A DNA stretch of 64,000 nt from Lachnospiraceae bacterium A4 (GTDB lineage: Bacteria; Bacillota; Clostridia; Lachnospirales; Lachnospiraceae). The stretch spans positions 287,983-351,982 of the forward strand of contig KE159560.1 of assembly GCA_000403215.2 (NCBI GenBank), written 5' to 3'. Shown here piece after piece: positions 8,002 through 16,129 of the stretch (positions are counted from its first letter, which is position 1; each line of letters starts with the position of its first letter). Both the position numbers and the translations under genes were made by a program. The notes under the pieces were generated by a model, which was not told where the DNA came from, ran no database searches, and worked only from the letters and a program-made list of their open reading frames with translations.

Positions 8002-10773
8002 ATGCTAAGAGCAGTCATCGAGTTATCAAAATATATATTAGCAGCAAATATTGTATTATATGTATTGATTAGTTTTATCGCCCTTTGTCGTGACGACAGG
8101 AAGCGCAAAAACTTTATTTTCGTCCTCCAGTACAGTATGATTTTTATCAATCATATGACAGGGAGTCTGGTGCTGCTGTCCTCAAGAAAAGATTTTACAT
8201 ATCTTTTCTTTCCGCTTTTTCAAATGATCACAGTGTTTGCCTTTCTGGTCCTGATGCGCGTAATCTACCCAAAGGCAGACCGCTTGATTCAAAGCCACAT
8301 CGCACTGTTGTTGTCTGTCAGCTTTGTGATATTGACACGCCTGTCCCTGACACGCTCTGTACGCCAGTTTACCATCATCGCAATATCGCTGGTAATCGCG
8401 CTGATTCTTCCGGCTTTTCTGAGATATCAAAAGCTGTTAAAAAGCTGCGATTATATTTTTGCGGCAGCCGGTATATTGATTCTGGGCGCTGTGCTGGTGC
8501 GGGGCAGCATTACAAACGGCTCTAAATTGTCTTTTTCTATCATGGGGTTATCCTTCCAGCCGTCAGAGTTTGTGAAAATTATCTATGTACTGTTTACAGC
8601 AGCGATGTTGTCAAAAGCCAAGAAGTTATGGCACCTCCTGCTCTCAGGATTCCTTGCGGCAGTGCATGTGCTGTTCCTTGCCGCCGCCAAGGATCTTGGC
8701 AGTGCACTGATTTATTTTATCACGTATATTATTCTCCTGTATATTGCGACACATCGTCTGCGGTATTTGGTTATGGGTTTTGCAGGCGGCGCTGCGGCGG
8801 CATATATCTCCTATCTGCTGTTTGCGCATGTGCGCGTGCGCGTGGCGGCATGGCTTGACCCGTGGAACGATATCAACGCCACGGGATACCAGATTGCCCA
8901 GTCTCTGTTTGGAATCGGAACCGGCGGCTGGTTTGGCATGGGGATTGATGCCGGAATGCCAAGCTCTATTCCTTATGTAGAGCAGGATTTTATTTTTTCC
9001 GCAATCTGCGAGGAATTTGGCGTAATCTACGGCATCTGCCTCATTGCAGTCTGTGTCAGTTTATTTTTGGAGATAATCCGCGTCGCATACTCATGTCAGG
9101 ACTCCTTTATGCAGTATGCCTCCTATGGACTGGGAATCATCTACATTGTGCAGCTATTTCTTACAATTGGCGGAAACAGCAAATTTATACCGCTTACAGG
9201 TGTGACGCTGCCCTTAATCAGTTATGGCGGCAGTTCCGTGCTGGCGACACTAATGATGTTATCTGTTGTGCAGGGATTTTATATCCATAATGATACATCT
9301 TATGAAAATAAAGAATATGACGATAAAAATATTGATACGAATAATAATTTCATTCATAAACTTGTGGCATTCGCGGGCATGCACCTTCACACCAATGTGA
9401 TCGCAGGTGTATTTGTGGGGCTTTTTATTGCAATCAGCGTGCATTTACTCCACTATGTATATTACGACAGTGCACAGGTGATCAACAACTCCTACAATGC
9501 CAAGCGGCAGGATATTCTGGCGGAGGAGACGATCCGGGGGGATATTCTGTCCGCAGACGGTCAGGTGCTTGCGACGACGATCGCGCATTCGGATGATCGG
9601 TACTATCCTTTTGACAAAGTGTTTGCACATGCGGTTGGCTATGCTGCAAACGGCAGAATGGGCGTCGAGCAGAGCGCCAATATGTTTCTCGTCTCCTCCA
9701 ATGTCTCTCTGGGGAACAAGCTGCAAAATGATCTGGCAAACGAGAAGCACATGGGAAACACGGTTGTCACAACCTTCGATGCCAGACTGCAAAAAATTGC
9801 ATACAATGCGCTGGGCACCTATGAGGGCACCGTGTTTGTGACAGAGCCCTCGACAGGAAAAATCCTTGCGATGGTTTCCAAGCCAGATTTTAATCCCAAT
9901 ACGATCAGTGAGATCTGGGACAGTCTCCTGGAGGACACCACAAGCTCTGTATTATTAAACCGGGCGACGCAAGGTTTGTATCCGCCGGGGTCAACCTTTA
10001 AAATTTTGACCGCACTGGAATATATCCGTGAAAATCCAGAGCGCTATGAGGACTATACGTTTCAGTGTACAGGAAAATTCTCCAACGGGAAAAATACCAT
10101 CAACTGTTATCACGGCACCGTCCATGGAAACGTTGATCTGATGGAATCTTTTGCAAAGTCCTGCAATTCATCCTTTGCAAATATAGGACTCAAACTTGAC
10201 CGGCGCAAATTTAAAAAGACACTTGACAATCTGTTTTTTAACAAAAAACTTCCTGTGGATTTCCCTGCAAATACCAGCAGTATCTCCGATGAGATTGCCA
10301 GCAATGACAATGCCATGATACAGACTGTCATCGGTCAGGGCACCACACAGATGACACCGATACAGCTTGCCATGATTACCGCCATGATCGCCAACAACGG
10401 TGTGATGATGGAGCCTTATATGATTGACCATATCGAGACGGCAGAAGGGAAAGTGATAAAGACCTATGCGCCGCACGCTCTGGGGAAGCTCATCACAGAA
10501 CAGGAGGCCGCCGTTTTGCAGGAAGCCATGAAAACCGTCGTGGAAGAGGGCACTGGAACGCGCCTGATCAGCGAAGGCTACAGTGCAGCCGGCAAGACGG
10601 GGTCCGCCGAATTTAATTCCAACTCGGATTCACATGCATGGTTTACCGGATATACGTATGACACTGAAAAACCCTTGCAGATCACAATCATTATGGAGGG
10701 CGCAGGCTCTGGCGGAGAGTACGCAGTGCCGATGGCAAGACGGATTTTAGATGAGTATTATAGTCAAAAATAA
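8002..10773 (+). CDS. Single-chain fusion of SEDS glycosyltransferase (FtsW/RodA type) and class B penicillin-binding protein
   Basis: 923 residues combining two enzymes usually made as separate partners in septal or lateral peptidoglycan synthesis. Residues about 1-430 are a polytopic SEDS domain with roughly ten membrane segments; LDPWNDINATGYQIAQSLFG includes Asp290 in the position of the essential SEDS aspartate, and EQDFIFSAICEEFG is the conserved late loop. A polar linker rich in Asn, Asp and Lys (about 430-455) leads to one membrane anchor (about 462-482). The extracytoplasmic part has the transpeptidase motifs SxxK (Ser664-Lys667, PPGSTFK), SxN (Ser720-Cys-Asn722) and KTG (Lys865-Gly867). 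The PBP half lacks a large dimerisation region and resembles PbpA-type proteins. The frame is open without interruption. Met460 could be an internal start but has no good SD. Confidence 0.93.
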   Translation: MLRAVIELSKYILAANIVLYVLISFIALCRDDRKRKNFIFVLQYSMIFINHMTGSLVLLSSRKDFTYLFFPLFQMITVFAFLVLMRVIYPKADRLIQSHIALLLSVSFVILTRLSLTRSVRQFTIIAISLVIALILPAFLRYQKLLKSCDYIFAAAGILILGAVLVRGSITNGSKLSFSIMGLSFQPSEFVKIIYVLFTAAMLSKAKKLWHLLLSGFLAAVHVLFLAAAKDLGSALIYFITYIILLYIATHRLRYLVMGFAGGAAAAYISYLLFAHVRVRVAAWLDPWNDINATGYQIAQSLFGIGTGGWFGMGIDAGMPSSIPYVEQDFIFSAICEEFGVIYGICLIAVCVSLFLEIIRVAYSCQDSFMQYASYGLGIIYIVQLFLTIGGNSKFIPLTGVTLPLISYGGSSVLATLMMLSVVQGFYIHNDTSYENKEYDDKNIDTNNNFIHKLVAFAGMHLHTNVIAGVFVGLFIAISVHLLHYVYYDSAQVINNSYNAKRQDILAEETIRGDILSADGQVLATTIAHSDDRYYPFDKVFAHAVGYAANGRMGVEQSANMFLVSSNVSLGNKLQNDLANEKHMGNTVVTTFDARLQKIAYNALGTYEGTVFVTEPSTGKILAMVSKPDFNPNTISEIWDSLLEDTTSSVLLNRATQGLYPPGSTFKILTALEYIRENPERYEDYTFQCTGKFSNGKNTINCYHGTVHGNVDLMESFAKSCNSSFANIGLKLDRRKFKKTLDNLFFNKKLPVDFPANTSSISDEIASNDNAMIQTVIGQGTTQMTPIQLAMITAMIANNGVMMEPYMIDHIETAEGKVIKTYAPHALGKLITEQEAAVLQEAMKTVVEEGTGTRLISEGYSAAGKTGSAEFNSNSDSHAWFTGYTYDTEKPLQITIIMEGAGSGGEYAVPMARRILDEYYSQK

Positions 10774-10823
10774 TGTATACTTTTCTGATTTATTATAAAA
10801 ATTGCAAAAATTTCAAGAATACT

Positions 10824-10852
10824 TTGTAATTTTTTGTGAAAAGGTGTATATT
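10824..10852 (+). promoter_or_regulatory. Predicted promoter for the CheX-like/CheY-like genes
   Basis: TTGTAA (10824-10829) and TATATT (10847-10852), spacer 17, in the AT-rich gap after the SEDS-PBP gene; the 5' UTR would be about 35 bases. Confidence 0.5.
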
Positions 10853-10893
10853 AGTATTAGGTGTAATTTGAAGAAATAAAAGGAGGACCAAAA

Positions 10894-11766
10894 ATGATTA
10901 ACCGTTTATTTGGAAATTATTTGGTGGAAAAAAAAGTTTTGTCGCAGACGCAATTAGATGATCTGCTTCCCGTTCAAAAAGATTTCAAGGCTGAGGTAGA
11001 GACAATCGCAGTAATTAATAAAGTGATATCAGCGGCAGTGGCACAAGAGCTTTTGGGACGGATAGATAGGAACAGCGAACATTTTGGCGAGGCAGCCATT
11101 GATGCCGAATATCTCACAGATGAGAAGCTTGATGAGATCCTGACATACCAGTCGAATGCATTTATGAAGTTTGTCCAGAGTATGATCGACAAACACTTTA
11201 TGGATCTCGGGCAGATCAATCATTTTCTGGATGAATTTCAGCAAATCGGCGGCTACACAGATGCCCAGATCAGTTCGCTCATCCATGACGATCTCGAACA
11301 GTGTGTGCAGATCTTTGTTCCGCTAAAGTCACCGCGGCTGAAGGAATTTACATTGACCCTTATCCAGACTATACGCCGTCTGATAGACTGCGACGCGTAT
11401 TTGGACAAATCGTTCACTGCGCGTTCATTGCAGCTTGACAAGCATGCGTGCCAGATGATTGTAGGAGACATGCATATGAAGGTGTATATCAGCGCACCAG
11501 ACAATGATCTGCTTGCGATTGCAAATTATTTTACGGGCGATACATACGAAGCTGTAAATGAAGATGCCCTCGATAATGTAGGTGAATTTATCAATTGTGT
11601 GAATGGGCTGTTCGCTACAAATTTAAGTTATGACAATGTCACGATCGACATGAGCTCCCCTGAATTTTCGATGGTTGGACCTTTTATCAGCAATGAGAAA
11701 CTGTATGTCATTCCCATTTATGCAAACGGATACAGTCTTAAAGCAGTACTAGAGGTATATGAATAA
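10894..11766 (+). CDS. CheX/CheC-type phosphatase-like protein with N-terminal helical domains
   Basis: 290 residues. The C-terminal part (about 150-290) resembles the CheX/CheC/FliY class that dephosphorylates CheY: Asp227, Glu231, Asn234 and Pro256 give D-x3-E-x2-N-x21-P, very close to the known active-site pattern. The N-terminal part has two copies of a segment like the GspE/MshE N-terminal domain (LFGNYLVEKKVLSQTQLDDLL at the start and FGEAAIDAEYLTDEKLDEIL near residue 65), a fold used for ligand or partner binding. The next gene encodes a stand-alone CheY-like receiver, so the pair probably forms a response-regulator/phosphatase module. Whether it acts on chemotaxis is not shown by the context: no CheA or receptor gene is in view. 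Confidence 0.7.
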   Translation: MINRLFGNYLVEKKVLSQTQLDDLLPVQKDFKAEVETIAVINKVISAAVAQELLGRIDRNSEHFGEAAIDAEYLTDEKLDEILTYQSNAFMKFVQSMIDKHFMDLGQINHFLDEFQQIGGYTDAQISSLIHDDLEQCVQIFVPLKSPRLKEFTLTLIQTIRRLIDCDAYLDKSFTARSLQLDKHACQMIVGDMHMKVYISAPDNDLLAIANYFTGDTYEAVNEDALDNVGEFINCVNGLFATNLSYDNVTIDMSSPEFSMVGPFISNEKLYVIPIYANGYSLKAVLEVYE

Positions 11767-11807
11767 GAATATGCTTATAAAGTTTTATAGGATAAGGAGA
11801 TAATAAT

Positions 11808-12167
11808 ATGAATACTGTTTTGATAGTTGACGATTCTAAAACTTCCAGATATATGCTTCGCCATATTCTTGTTGAAAATGGCTATGAGGTGATTGGTGAG
11901 GCGGAAAACGGACAGGAGGGCTTCGATAAATACTGTGAACTTGAGCCGGATTTCGTGACGCTTGATATCACAATGCCAGTGATGGATGGAATCGAAACGC
12001 TTGTCAAGATCAAAGAATATGACGAGGAAGCCAAAATAATAATGGTGACGGCATCTGGTCAGAAAAATAAAATGCTGGATGCGATCAAGCTCGGCGCGGC
12101 AGATTTTGTCACAAAACCTTATGAAACAAGCCAGATTATAAGCATTATGGACAGTATGAAAGAATAA
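11808..12167 (+). CDS. CheY-like single-domain response regulator
   Basis: 119-residue receiver domain with no output domain. Acidic pocket Asp8-Asp9 (LIVDDS), phospho-acceptor Asp53 (TLDITMP), conserved Thr (MVTASG) and Lys (VTKPYE) are all present. The SD aaggaga precedes the ATG. Located 41 bases after the CheX-like gene and 27 bases before a Nudix gene. No histidine kinase is adjacent, so the phosphodonor is unknown. Confidence 0.92.
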   Translation: MNTVLIVDDSKTSRYMLRHILVENGYEVIGEAENGQEGFDKYCELEPDFVTLDITMPVMDGIETLVKIKEYDEEAKIIMVTASGQKNKMLDAIKLGAADFVTKPYETSQIISIMDSMKE

Positions 12168-12194
12168 TATACGCACCATACAGGAGGAAACACC

Positions 12195-12641
12195 ATGATT
12201 CAAGCTACTAGTTGTGGTGGCGTAGTCATTTTCCGGGGTAAAATTTTACTTTTATACAAAAATTTCAAAAACAGATACGAAGGGTGGGTTTTACCAAAAG
12301 GCACTGTTGAAATGGGTGAGAAGCATGTGGAGACTGCCCTGCGAGAAGTGTTTGAGGAATCAGGCGTGAAAGCTACTGTTATGAAATATATTGGAAAGAG
12401 CGAATATACCTTCAATGTGCCTCAGGATATCGTAGAGAAGGAAGTCCATTGGTATCTAATGATGGCGGATAATTATTACAGCAAGCCACAGCGTGAAGAA
12501 TTTTTTGTTGATTCGGGATATTATAAATATCATGAGGCATATCATCTGCTCAAATTTTCAAATGAAAAGCAGATCTTAGAACAGGCGTATCAGGAATATC
12601 TCGAGCTTCGAAAAAACAGACAATGGATAAAACCACGTTAA
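12195..12641 (+). CDS. Nudix hydrolase
   Basis: 148-residue pyrophosphohydrolase. Complete Nudix box within residues about 36-58: GTVEMGE then seven residues then REVFEESGV, matching GX5EX7REUXEEXGU. The N-terminus SCGGVVIFRGKILLLYKNFK is typical of diadenosine-polyphosphate or nucleotide-sanitising members; the substrate cannot be read from sequence. SD aggagg lies 8 bases upstream. Probably co-transcribed with the CheY-like gene, and ends at a terminator. Confidence 0.9.
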   Translation: MIQATSCGGVVIFRGKILLLYKNFKNRYEGWVLPKGTVEMGEKHVETALREVFEESGVKATVMKYIGKSEYTFNVPQDIVEKEVHWYLMMADNYYSKPQREEFFVDSGYYKYHEAYHLLKFSNEKQILEQAYQEYLELRKNRQWIKPR

Positions 12642-12648
12642 AACAGCT

Positions 12649-12678
12649 AAAAAGAAGGTCAGTTTTGATCTTCTTTTT
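12649..12678 (+). terminator. Rho-independent terminator after the Nudix gene
   Basis: 13-bp stem with one G-U pair (AAAAAGAAGGTCA and TGATCTTCTTTTT), 4-base loop, terminal T run. Confidence 0.8.
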
Positions 12679-12681
12679 GAT

Positions 12682-12710
12682 TTGTAATATTTGGAATGTT
12701 ATGTTAGAAT
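12682..12710 (+). promoter_or_regulatory. Predicted promoter for the 12752-14712 gene group
   Basis: TTGTAA (12682-12687) and TAGAAT (12705-12710), spacer 17, directly after the terminator and about 40 bases before the next ATG. Confidence 0.5.
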
Positions 12711-12751
12711 AGTCAGTGATAACAAAATCTATTTGGAAGCAGTGGTAAAAG

Positions 12752-13060
12752 ATGCGTTTTAGTAAGAAGTTATATATCAGCCCGTCATTGGACAAAAAAT
12801 GCGGGACAGTGAAGTGGAAGCTGCGGACAGGCAGACCTCAGCCGACAATCTACATTATCGCGCTCGCAAAAAACAGGGACCTGCTTGAGATCTATCACAG
12901 CGGAATGCTCAAACAAAAATATTACCGAAAAAAAGCCAACATGCCCTATATTGTCGGCATTGCCACGGGATATGGCGGGGCAGTGGATTTGGTCATAGAC
13001 ATGATTGAGGATGTTTTTCGCGAGACAGGGACATATGATGTAAAATCTTTTTTCAAATAA
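12752..13060 (+). CDS. Conserved small protein of unknown function
   Basis: 102 residues, basic at the N-terminus, no signal peptide. Visible features: a Lys-rich start (RFSKKLYISPSLDKK), KWKLRTGRPQPTIYIIALA, a central HSGMLKQKYYRKK segment, and a glycine-containing helix IVGIATGYGGAVDLVIDMIED. No family with known function was recognised. It begins a short unit that continues into ytfI and gerW (10 and 38 bases apart), which suggests, by context only, expression with sporulation-type genes. The SD is weak (gaagcag), so the start is moderately certain. Confidence 0.65.
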   Translation: MRFSKKLYISPSLDKKCGTVKWKLRTGRPQPTIYIIALAKNRDLLEIYHSGMLKQKYYRKKANMPYIVGIATGYGGAVDLVIDMIEDVFRETGTYDVKSFFK

Positions 13061-13069
13061 GGGGAGCTT

Positions 13070-14056
13070 ATGGTATTGACACTATTAACCGTTTTGAAGA
13101 TCATTGGAATTGTGATTCTGGTGCTTCTGGGACTTATTTTATTTCTATTATTGCTGGTCTTGTTTGTGCCAGTGCGGTACCGCGGCAAAGGCAGCTATCA
13201 GAATGGCACGTTTATGACGACACTGCGCGTATCATGGCTTCTCCATATTGTGTCTGTGATGGGCGCCTATCAGAATGAACAAGAGCTGCATCTTGTTTTG
13301 AAGATTTTTGGCATCCCTTTTTTTGATACGTTCAGGAATAAAAAAGCGAAGTCAACAAAAACTAAGAGAAGGCCTGCCAGCGAAATTCAGGCAGCCTCCT
13401 CAGATGAGGACAGCGGTGCAAACTGGGGAACTGATGAAGATTTTGAGAGTCAAGAAGATTTTTATCAAGAATACGAAGAATTTGAAGCTGACACGCGCGA
13501 TACTTTTCATACAACAGCGATACAGACTCCTTCAGAGAAAGATGACGCTGGAAAGAGACACGCCAGGAAACCATTCAGGAAATTAAATATCATTCAAAAA
13601 ATAAAGGATTTTTTTTCAAAATTTGTAAATTTTTTCAAAAAGTTAAAGTTCACATTCAATAAAGTTTGTGATACAATGGTTAGGATAAAAAAGAACATAA
13701 AATATTATCTCGAAATATTGCAGCGTGATAGTACAAAACAGGCTTTGACTGTGTGCTGGGGACAATTTGGACGCATAATCAGAAAAATTGCACCGCGCAA
13801 ATTCAGCGTAAATCTGCATCTGGGGTTTGAGGACCCGGCGATGATGGGGCAGGTGCTTGCGGTATGGGGAATGCTGTACCCCGTGCATATGGGCGCGGTA
13901 GACATACAGCCAGAGTTTGACCAAACGGTTCTGGAGGGCGAGTTTGCATTTCGGGGACGAGTTTCTGTATTCGTGTTTGTACACGCAGGATGTATCCTGT
14001 TTTTTAATAAAGATCTCAAACGTTTGATAAAGAGTTTAAGACAGAAGGAAATTTAA
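13070..14056 (+). CDS. ytfI: DUF2953 protein, YtfI-like
   Basis: 328 residues. One N-terminal membrane segment (about residues 3-32, very Leu/Ile/Val-rich), then VPVRYRGKGSYQNGTF and LRVSWLLHIVSV, typical of the DUF2953 family. The middle (about 85-165) is a low-complexity acidic stretch rich in Glu, Asp and Ser, followed by a Lys/Phe-rich helical segment and a conserved C-terminal domain (FSVNLHLGFEDPAMMGQVLAVWGMLYP). In Bacillus the orthologue ytfI sits immediately before ytfJ/gerW, the same order as here. A role at the spore envelope is plausible by context, not demonstrated. Confidence 0.82.
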   Translation: MVLTLLTVLKIIGIVILVLLGLILFLLLLVLFVPVRYRGKGSYQNGTFMTTLRVSWLLHIVSVMGAYQNEQELHLVLKIFGIPFFDTFRNKKAKSTKTKRRPASEIQAASSDEDSGANWGTDEDFESQEDFYQEYEEFEADTRDTFHTTAIQTPSEKDDAGKRHARKPFRKLNIIQKIKDFFSKFVNFFKKLKFTFNKVCDTMVRIKKNIKYYLEILQRDSTKQALTVCWGQFGRIIRKIAPRKFSVNLHLGFEDPAMMGQVLAVWGMLYPVHMGAVDIQPEFDQTVLEGEFAFRGRVSVFVFVHAGCILFFNKDLKRLIKSLRQKEI

Positions 14057-14093
14057 CGAAAAACATTTAACATAGTCGATTTGGAGGTATGGA

Positions 14094-14489
14094 ATGTCTG
14101 GTAATAACAGTTTTAATGAAGTGGTTAATTCAATGATGCAGGGAATGGAGAGCTTTCTCTCATCAAAAACAGTGGTAGGAGAGCCGACACAGGCGGGCGA
14201 CACGACGATTATTCCGCTGGTCGATGTCACGTTTGGCGTTGGCGCGGGTTCTTCTTCTCAGGAGAAGAAAAGCGGCGGCGCAGGCGGTATGACTGGCAAA
14301 ATGTCGCCAAGTGCAGTGCTCGTCATCAAGAATGGACAGGTGCGGCTTGTCAACATCAAAAATCAGGATACTGTCACCAAGATTATTGATATGGTGCCCG
14401 ATCTTATAGACAGATTTACCGCCCAAAAAGAAGATATGCCCAGCGACGAGGAAGCGATTAACACTGCATTCCCAGAAGAGTATTATTAA
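14094..14489 (+). CDS. gerW: GerW family sporulation protein (YtfJ)
   Basis: 131 residues. Family hallmarks seen: residues 20-50 SFLSSKTVVGEPTQAGDTTI, then IPLVDVTFGVGAG, a Gly/Ser-rich segment (KKSGGAGGM), and the C-terminal PSAVLVIKNGQVRLVNIK. Members are spore proteins needed for germination responses in Bacillus. Paired with the DUF2953 gene upstream. This is one of the better indications that the organism can form spores. Confidence 0.92.
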   Translation: MSGNNSFNEVVNSMMQGMESFLSSKTVVGEPTQAGDTTIIPLVDVTFGVGAGSSSQEKKSGGAGGMTGKMSPSAVLVIKNGQVRLVNIKNQDTVTKIIDMVPDLIDRFTAQKEDMPSDEEAINTAFPEEYY

Positions 14490-14571
14490 ACAGTTCCAAT
14501 GATATTCGTTGTGATATAAAAAAAGTCTGCTGTGCATATAATAAATAAAGATGTGCCGGGGTATTATAAGG

Positions 14572-14712
14572 ATGTGCAAACTTATAGGATATACCTTGTT
14601 TTGGATTGCAATCGGCATGCTCTTTATGCTGGCGATAGGAAACACATGGGTAGGATTGATACTTATCGCTATTTTTATTATAACGGGGTATTATCTATTT
14701 GACTGTAGATAA
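14572..14712 (+). CDS. 46-residue small membrane protein
   Basis: Short frame MCKLIGYTLFWIAIG...YYLFDCR with two predicted membrane segments (about residues 5-23 and 26-42) joined by a short GNTWVG turn. Almost no charge apart from the ends, so it should be integral to the membrane. An in-frame ATG at 14551 would add seven residues; 14572 is preferred because a GGGG element lies about 10 bases upstream. The composition is too consistently hydrophobic for random sequence. It lies between gerW and the coiled-coil gene on the same strand. Function unknown. Confidence 0.6.
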   Translation: MCKLIGYTLFWIAIGMLFMLAIGNTWVGLILIAIFIITGYYLFDCR

Positions 14713-14744
14713 ACGATAGATGAATTTCTAATGCAAAGGGAGTA

Positions 14745-15314
14745 ATGGAGATGTTGGATTTTGATGAAGCACTCTTGAGGGCTGAATCACCAGAGGATCT
14801 GAAAGATATGAAACTTTGGATGTTCCGGGAGCAGGTCAGAATTCAGGCAAAGGGAGAAGAGCTGCAAGAGCTTAACCGCGAGCTTCAGGAGCTGAAACGG
14901 AAACTGGAGCGTGAGAGAACTGCACTGGAACTGCGCGAAAAGACAATTAAGAAACGCTTTGATGACAATGAGGTATTCATCGAAAAAAAGAAGAAAATTA
15001 TAGAGAATGCCTATCAGCAGCTTGCGCTTGACAGAAAAGCATTAGAGTGCGAGCGCTTGAATTTTGAGCACGAAAAGAACAAGTACAGACGCCAGAAAAT
15101 GTCTGGCGCGAAAACTATGCATCAATATGAATCAAGCGCCTATGATAGTACAAGCTTTTTCAGGGGAGTTGACAGTGAACTGGCACTGCGGAAGCGTTAC
15201 AAGGAGTTATTAAAGATTTTTCACCCGGATAACAAATGCGGGGATACCAAGACATTACTGCTTATTCAGACAGAGTATGAAAGTATGAGAAGCCGGTACC
15301 ATGAAGGTTCATAG
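14745..15314 (+). CDS. Coiled-coil protein with C-terminal J-domain-like segment
   Basis: 189 residues. Residues about 25-115 are an almost uninterrupted charged coiled coil (EELQELNRELQELKRKLERE and onward). A Ser/Tyr-rich linker follows. The C-terminal 45 residues (RYKELLKIFHPDNKCGD...IQTEYESMRSRY) contain the HPD tripeptide at about 160-162 in the position and helical context of a J domain, which in Hsp40 proteins stimulates DnaK ATPase. It is shorter than a full J domain at the N-terminal side. There is no signal peptide, so it is cytoplasmic. A DnaK-recruiting adaptor is an inference. It has a good SD (aaaggga) and ends before a strong terminator. Confidence 0.7.
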   Translation: MEMLDFDEALLRAESPEDLKDMKLWMFREQVRIQAKGEELQELNRELQELKRKLERERTALELREKTIKKRFDDNEVFIEKKKKIIENAYQQLALDRKALECERLNFEHEKNKYRRQKMSGAKTMHQYESSAYDSTSFFRGVDSELALRKRYKELLKIFHPDNKCGDTKTLLLIQTEYESMRSRYHEGS

Positions 15315-15326
15315 TACTGGCTTTTA

Positions 15327-15367
15327 AACGATAAAAAAAGAAGCGCAGCACTTCTTTTTTTATCGTT
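15327..15367. terminator. Bidirectional terminator between convergent genes
   Basis: A perfect 17-bp inverted repeat (AACGATAAAAAAAGAAG and its complement) with a 7-base loop. The A run on one side and T run on the other let it serve both the J-like gene (plus) and rpmB (minus). Confidence 0.9.
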
Positions 15368-15383
15368 GTTTATACAATATAGA

Positions 15384-15569
15384 TTACGCTCTTTCTACAG
15401 ATCCGGAACGCAGACATCTTGTACATACATGCATTCTCTTAGCAGCTCCGTTTACTTTGCACTTTACACTTCTTACATTTGAATTCCAAATTGCATTGGA
15501 TCTTCTATGAGAATGGCTTACGTTATTACCGAAATGAACGCCTTTGCCACAAATATCACACTTTGCCAT
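15384..15569 (-). CDS. rpmB: 50S ribosomal protein L28
   Basis: 61-residue large-subunit protein. Start at MAKCDICGKG (15569), which has AGGAGG 8 bases upstream; a longer frame with three extra residues lacks an SD. CDICGK and CTRCLRSG give four cysteines for a zinc-ribbon form of L28, so this is the zinc-binding (C+) version. Monocistronic and convergent with the gene to its left. Confidence 0.97.
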   Translation of the reverse strand: MAKCDICGKGVHFGNNVSHSHRRSNAIWNSNVRSVKCKVNGAAKRMHVCTRCLRSGSVERA

Positions 15570-15618
15570 CGTTAGCACCTCCTCGACTAAACTAAGTCAT
15601 TCGACTCACAACATTAAT

Positions 15619-15647
15619 ATCTTATCAGATAAACTGTTATTTGACAA
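15619..15647 (-). promoter_or_regulatory. Predicted rpmB promoter
   Basis: On the minus strand TTGTCA (15647-15642) and TAAGAT (15624-15619) with a 17-base spacer, about 50 bases before the start of rpmB. On the plus strand a TATAAT at 15704-15709 with no clear -35 may serve the divergent yloU gene. Confidence 0.65.
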
Positions 15648-15758
15648 GTTCTTTTTCTTAAAAAATATAATTTTTTTGTGTTTCCTTTTTTTTCAAAAAC
15701 GGTTATAATAATAGCATTAATGTTTTTTATTTTATAAAAGAACCAAAGGAGGATTTCT

Positions 15759-16115
15759 ATGAAAGGATCTATGAATACCCATCTGGGTAATATCTATATC
15801 GATCCTGAGGTTATTGCCCAGTATGCAGGAAGTGTCGCTGTGGAATGCTTCGGCATCGTCGGCATGGCATCAGTGAACGTAAAGGACGGTTTGGTGAAGC
15901 TGCTTATGAAGGAGAGCATCACGCATGGGATATCGGTAAATATTGTGAATAATAAATTGATTCTTGATTTTCACGTGATTGTCGCATATGGCGTCAGTAT
16001 TATTACTGTATGTGATAATTTGATCAATAATGTAAAATACAAAGTAGAAAGTTTCACAGGTCTCGAAATCGAAAAAATCAACATCTTTGTTGAAGGCGTT
16101 CGAGTGATTGATTAA
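15759..16115 (+). CDS. yloU: Asp23/Gls24 family protein (YloU-like)
   Basis: 118 residues, full Asp23/Gls24 domain: GNIYIDPEVIAQYAGSVAVE at the start, FGIVGMASV, and VNIVNNKLILDFHVIVAYGV followed by TGLEIEKINIFVEGVRV. These are cytoplasmic, often membrane-associated envelope-stress proteins. In Firmicutes yloU is usually directly before yloV/fakA, as here (14 bases). SD aggagg 10 bases before the ATG. Confidence 0.93.
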   Translation: MKGSMNTHLGNIYIDPEVIAQYAGSVAVECFGIVGMASVNVKDGLVKLLMKESITHGISVNIVNNKLILDFHVIVAYGVSIITVCDNLINNVKYKVESFTGLEIEKINIFVEGVRVID

Positions 16116-16129
16116 GGAGGATTTCTGAA

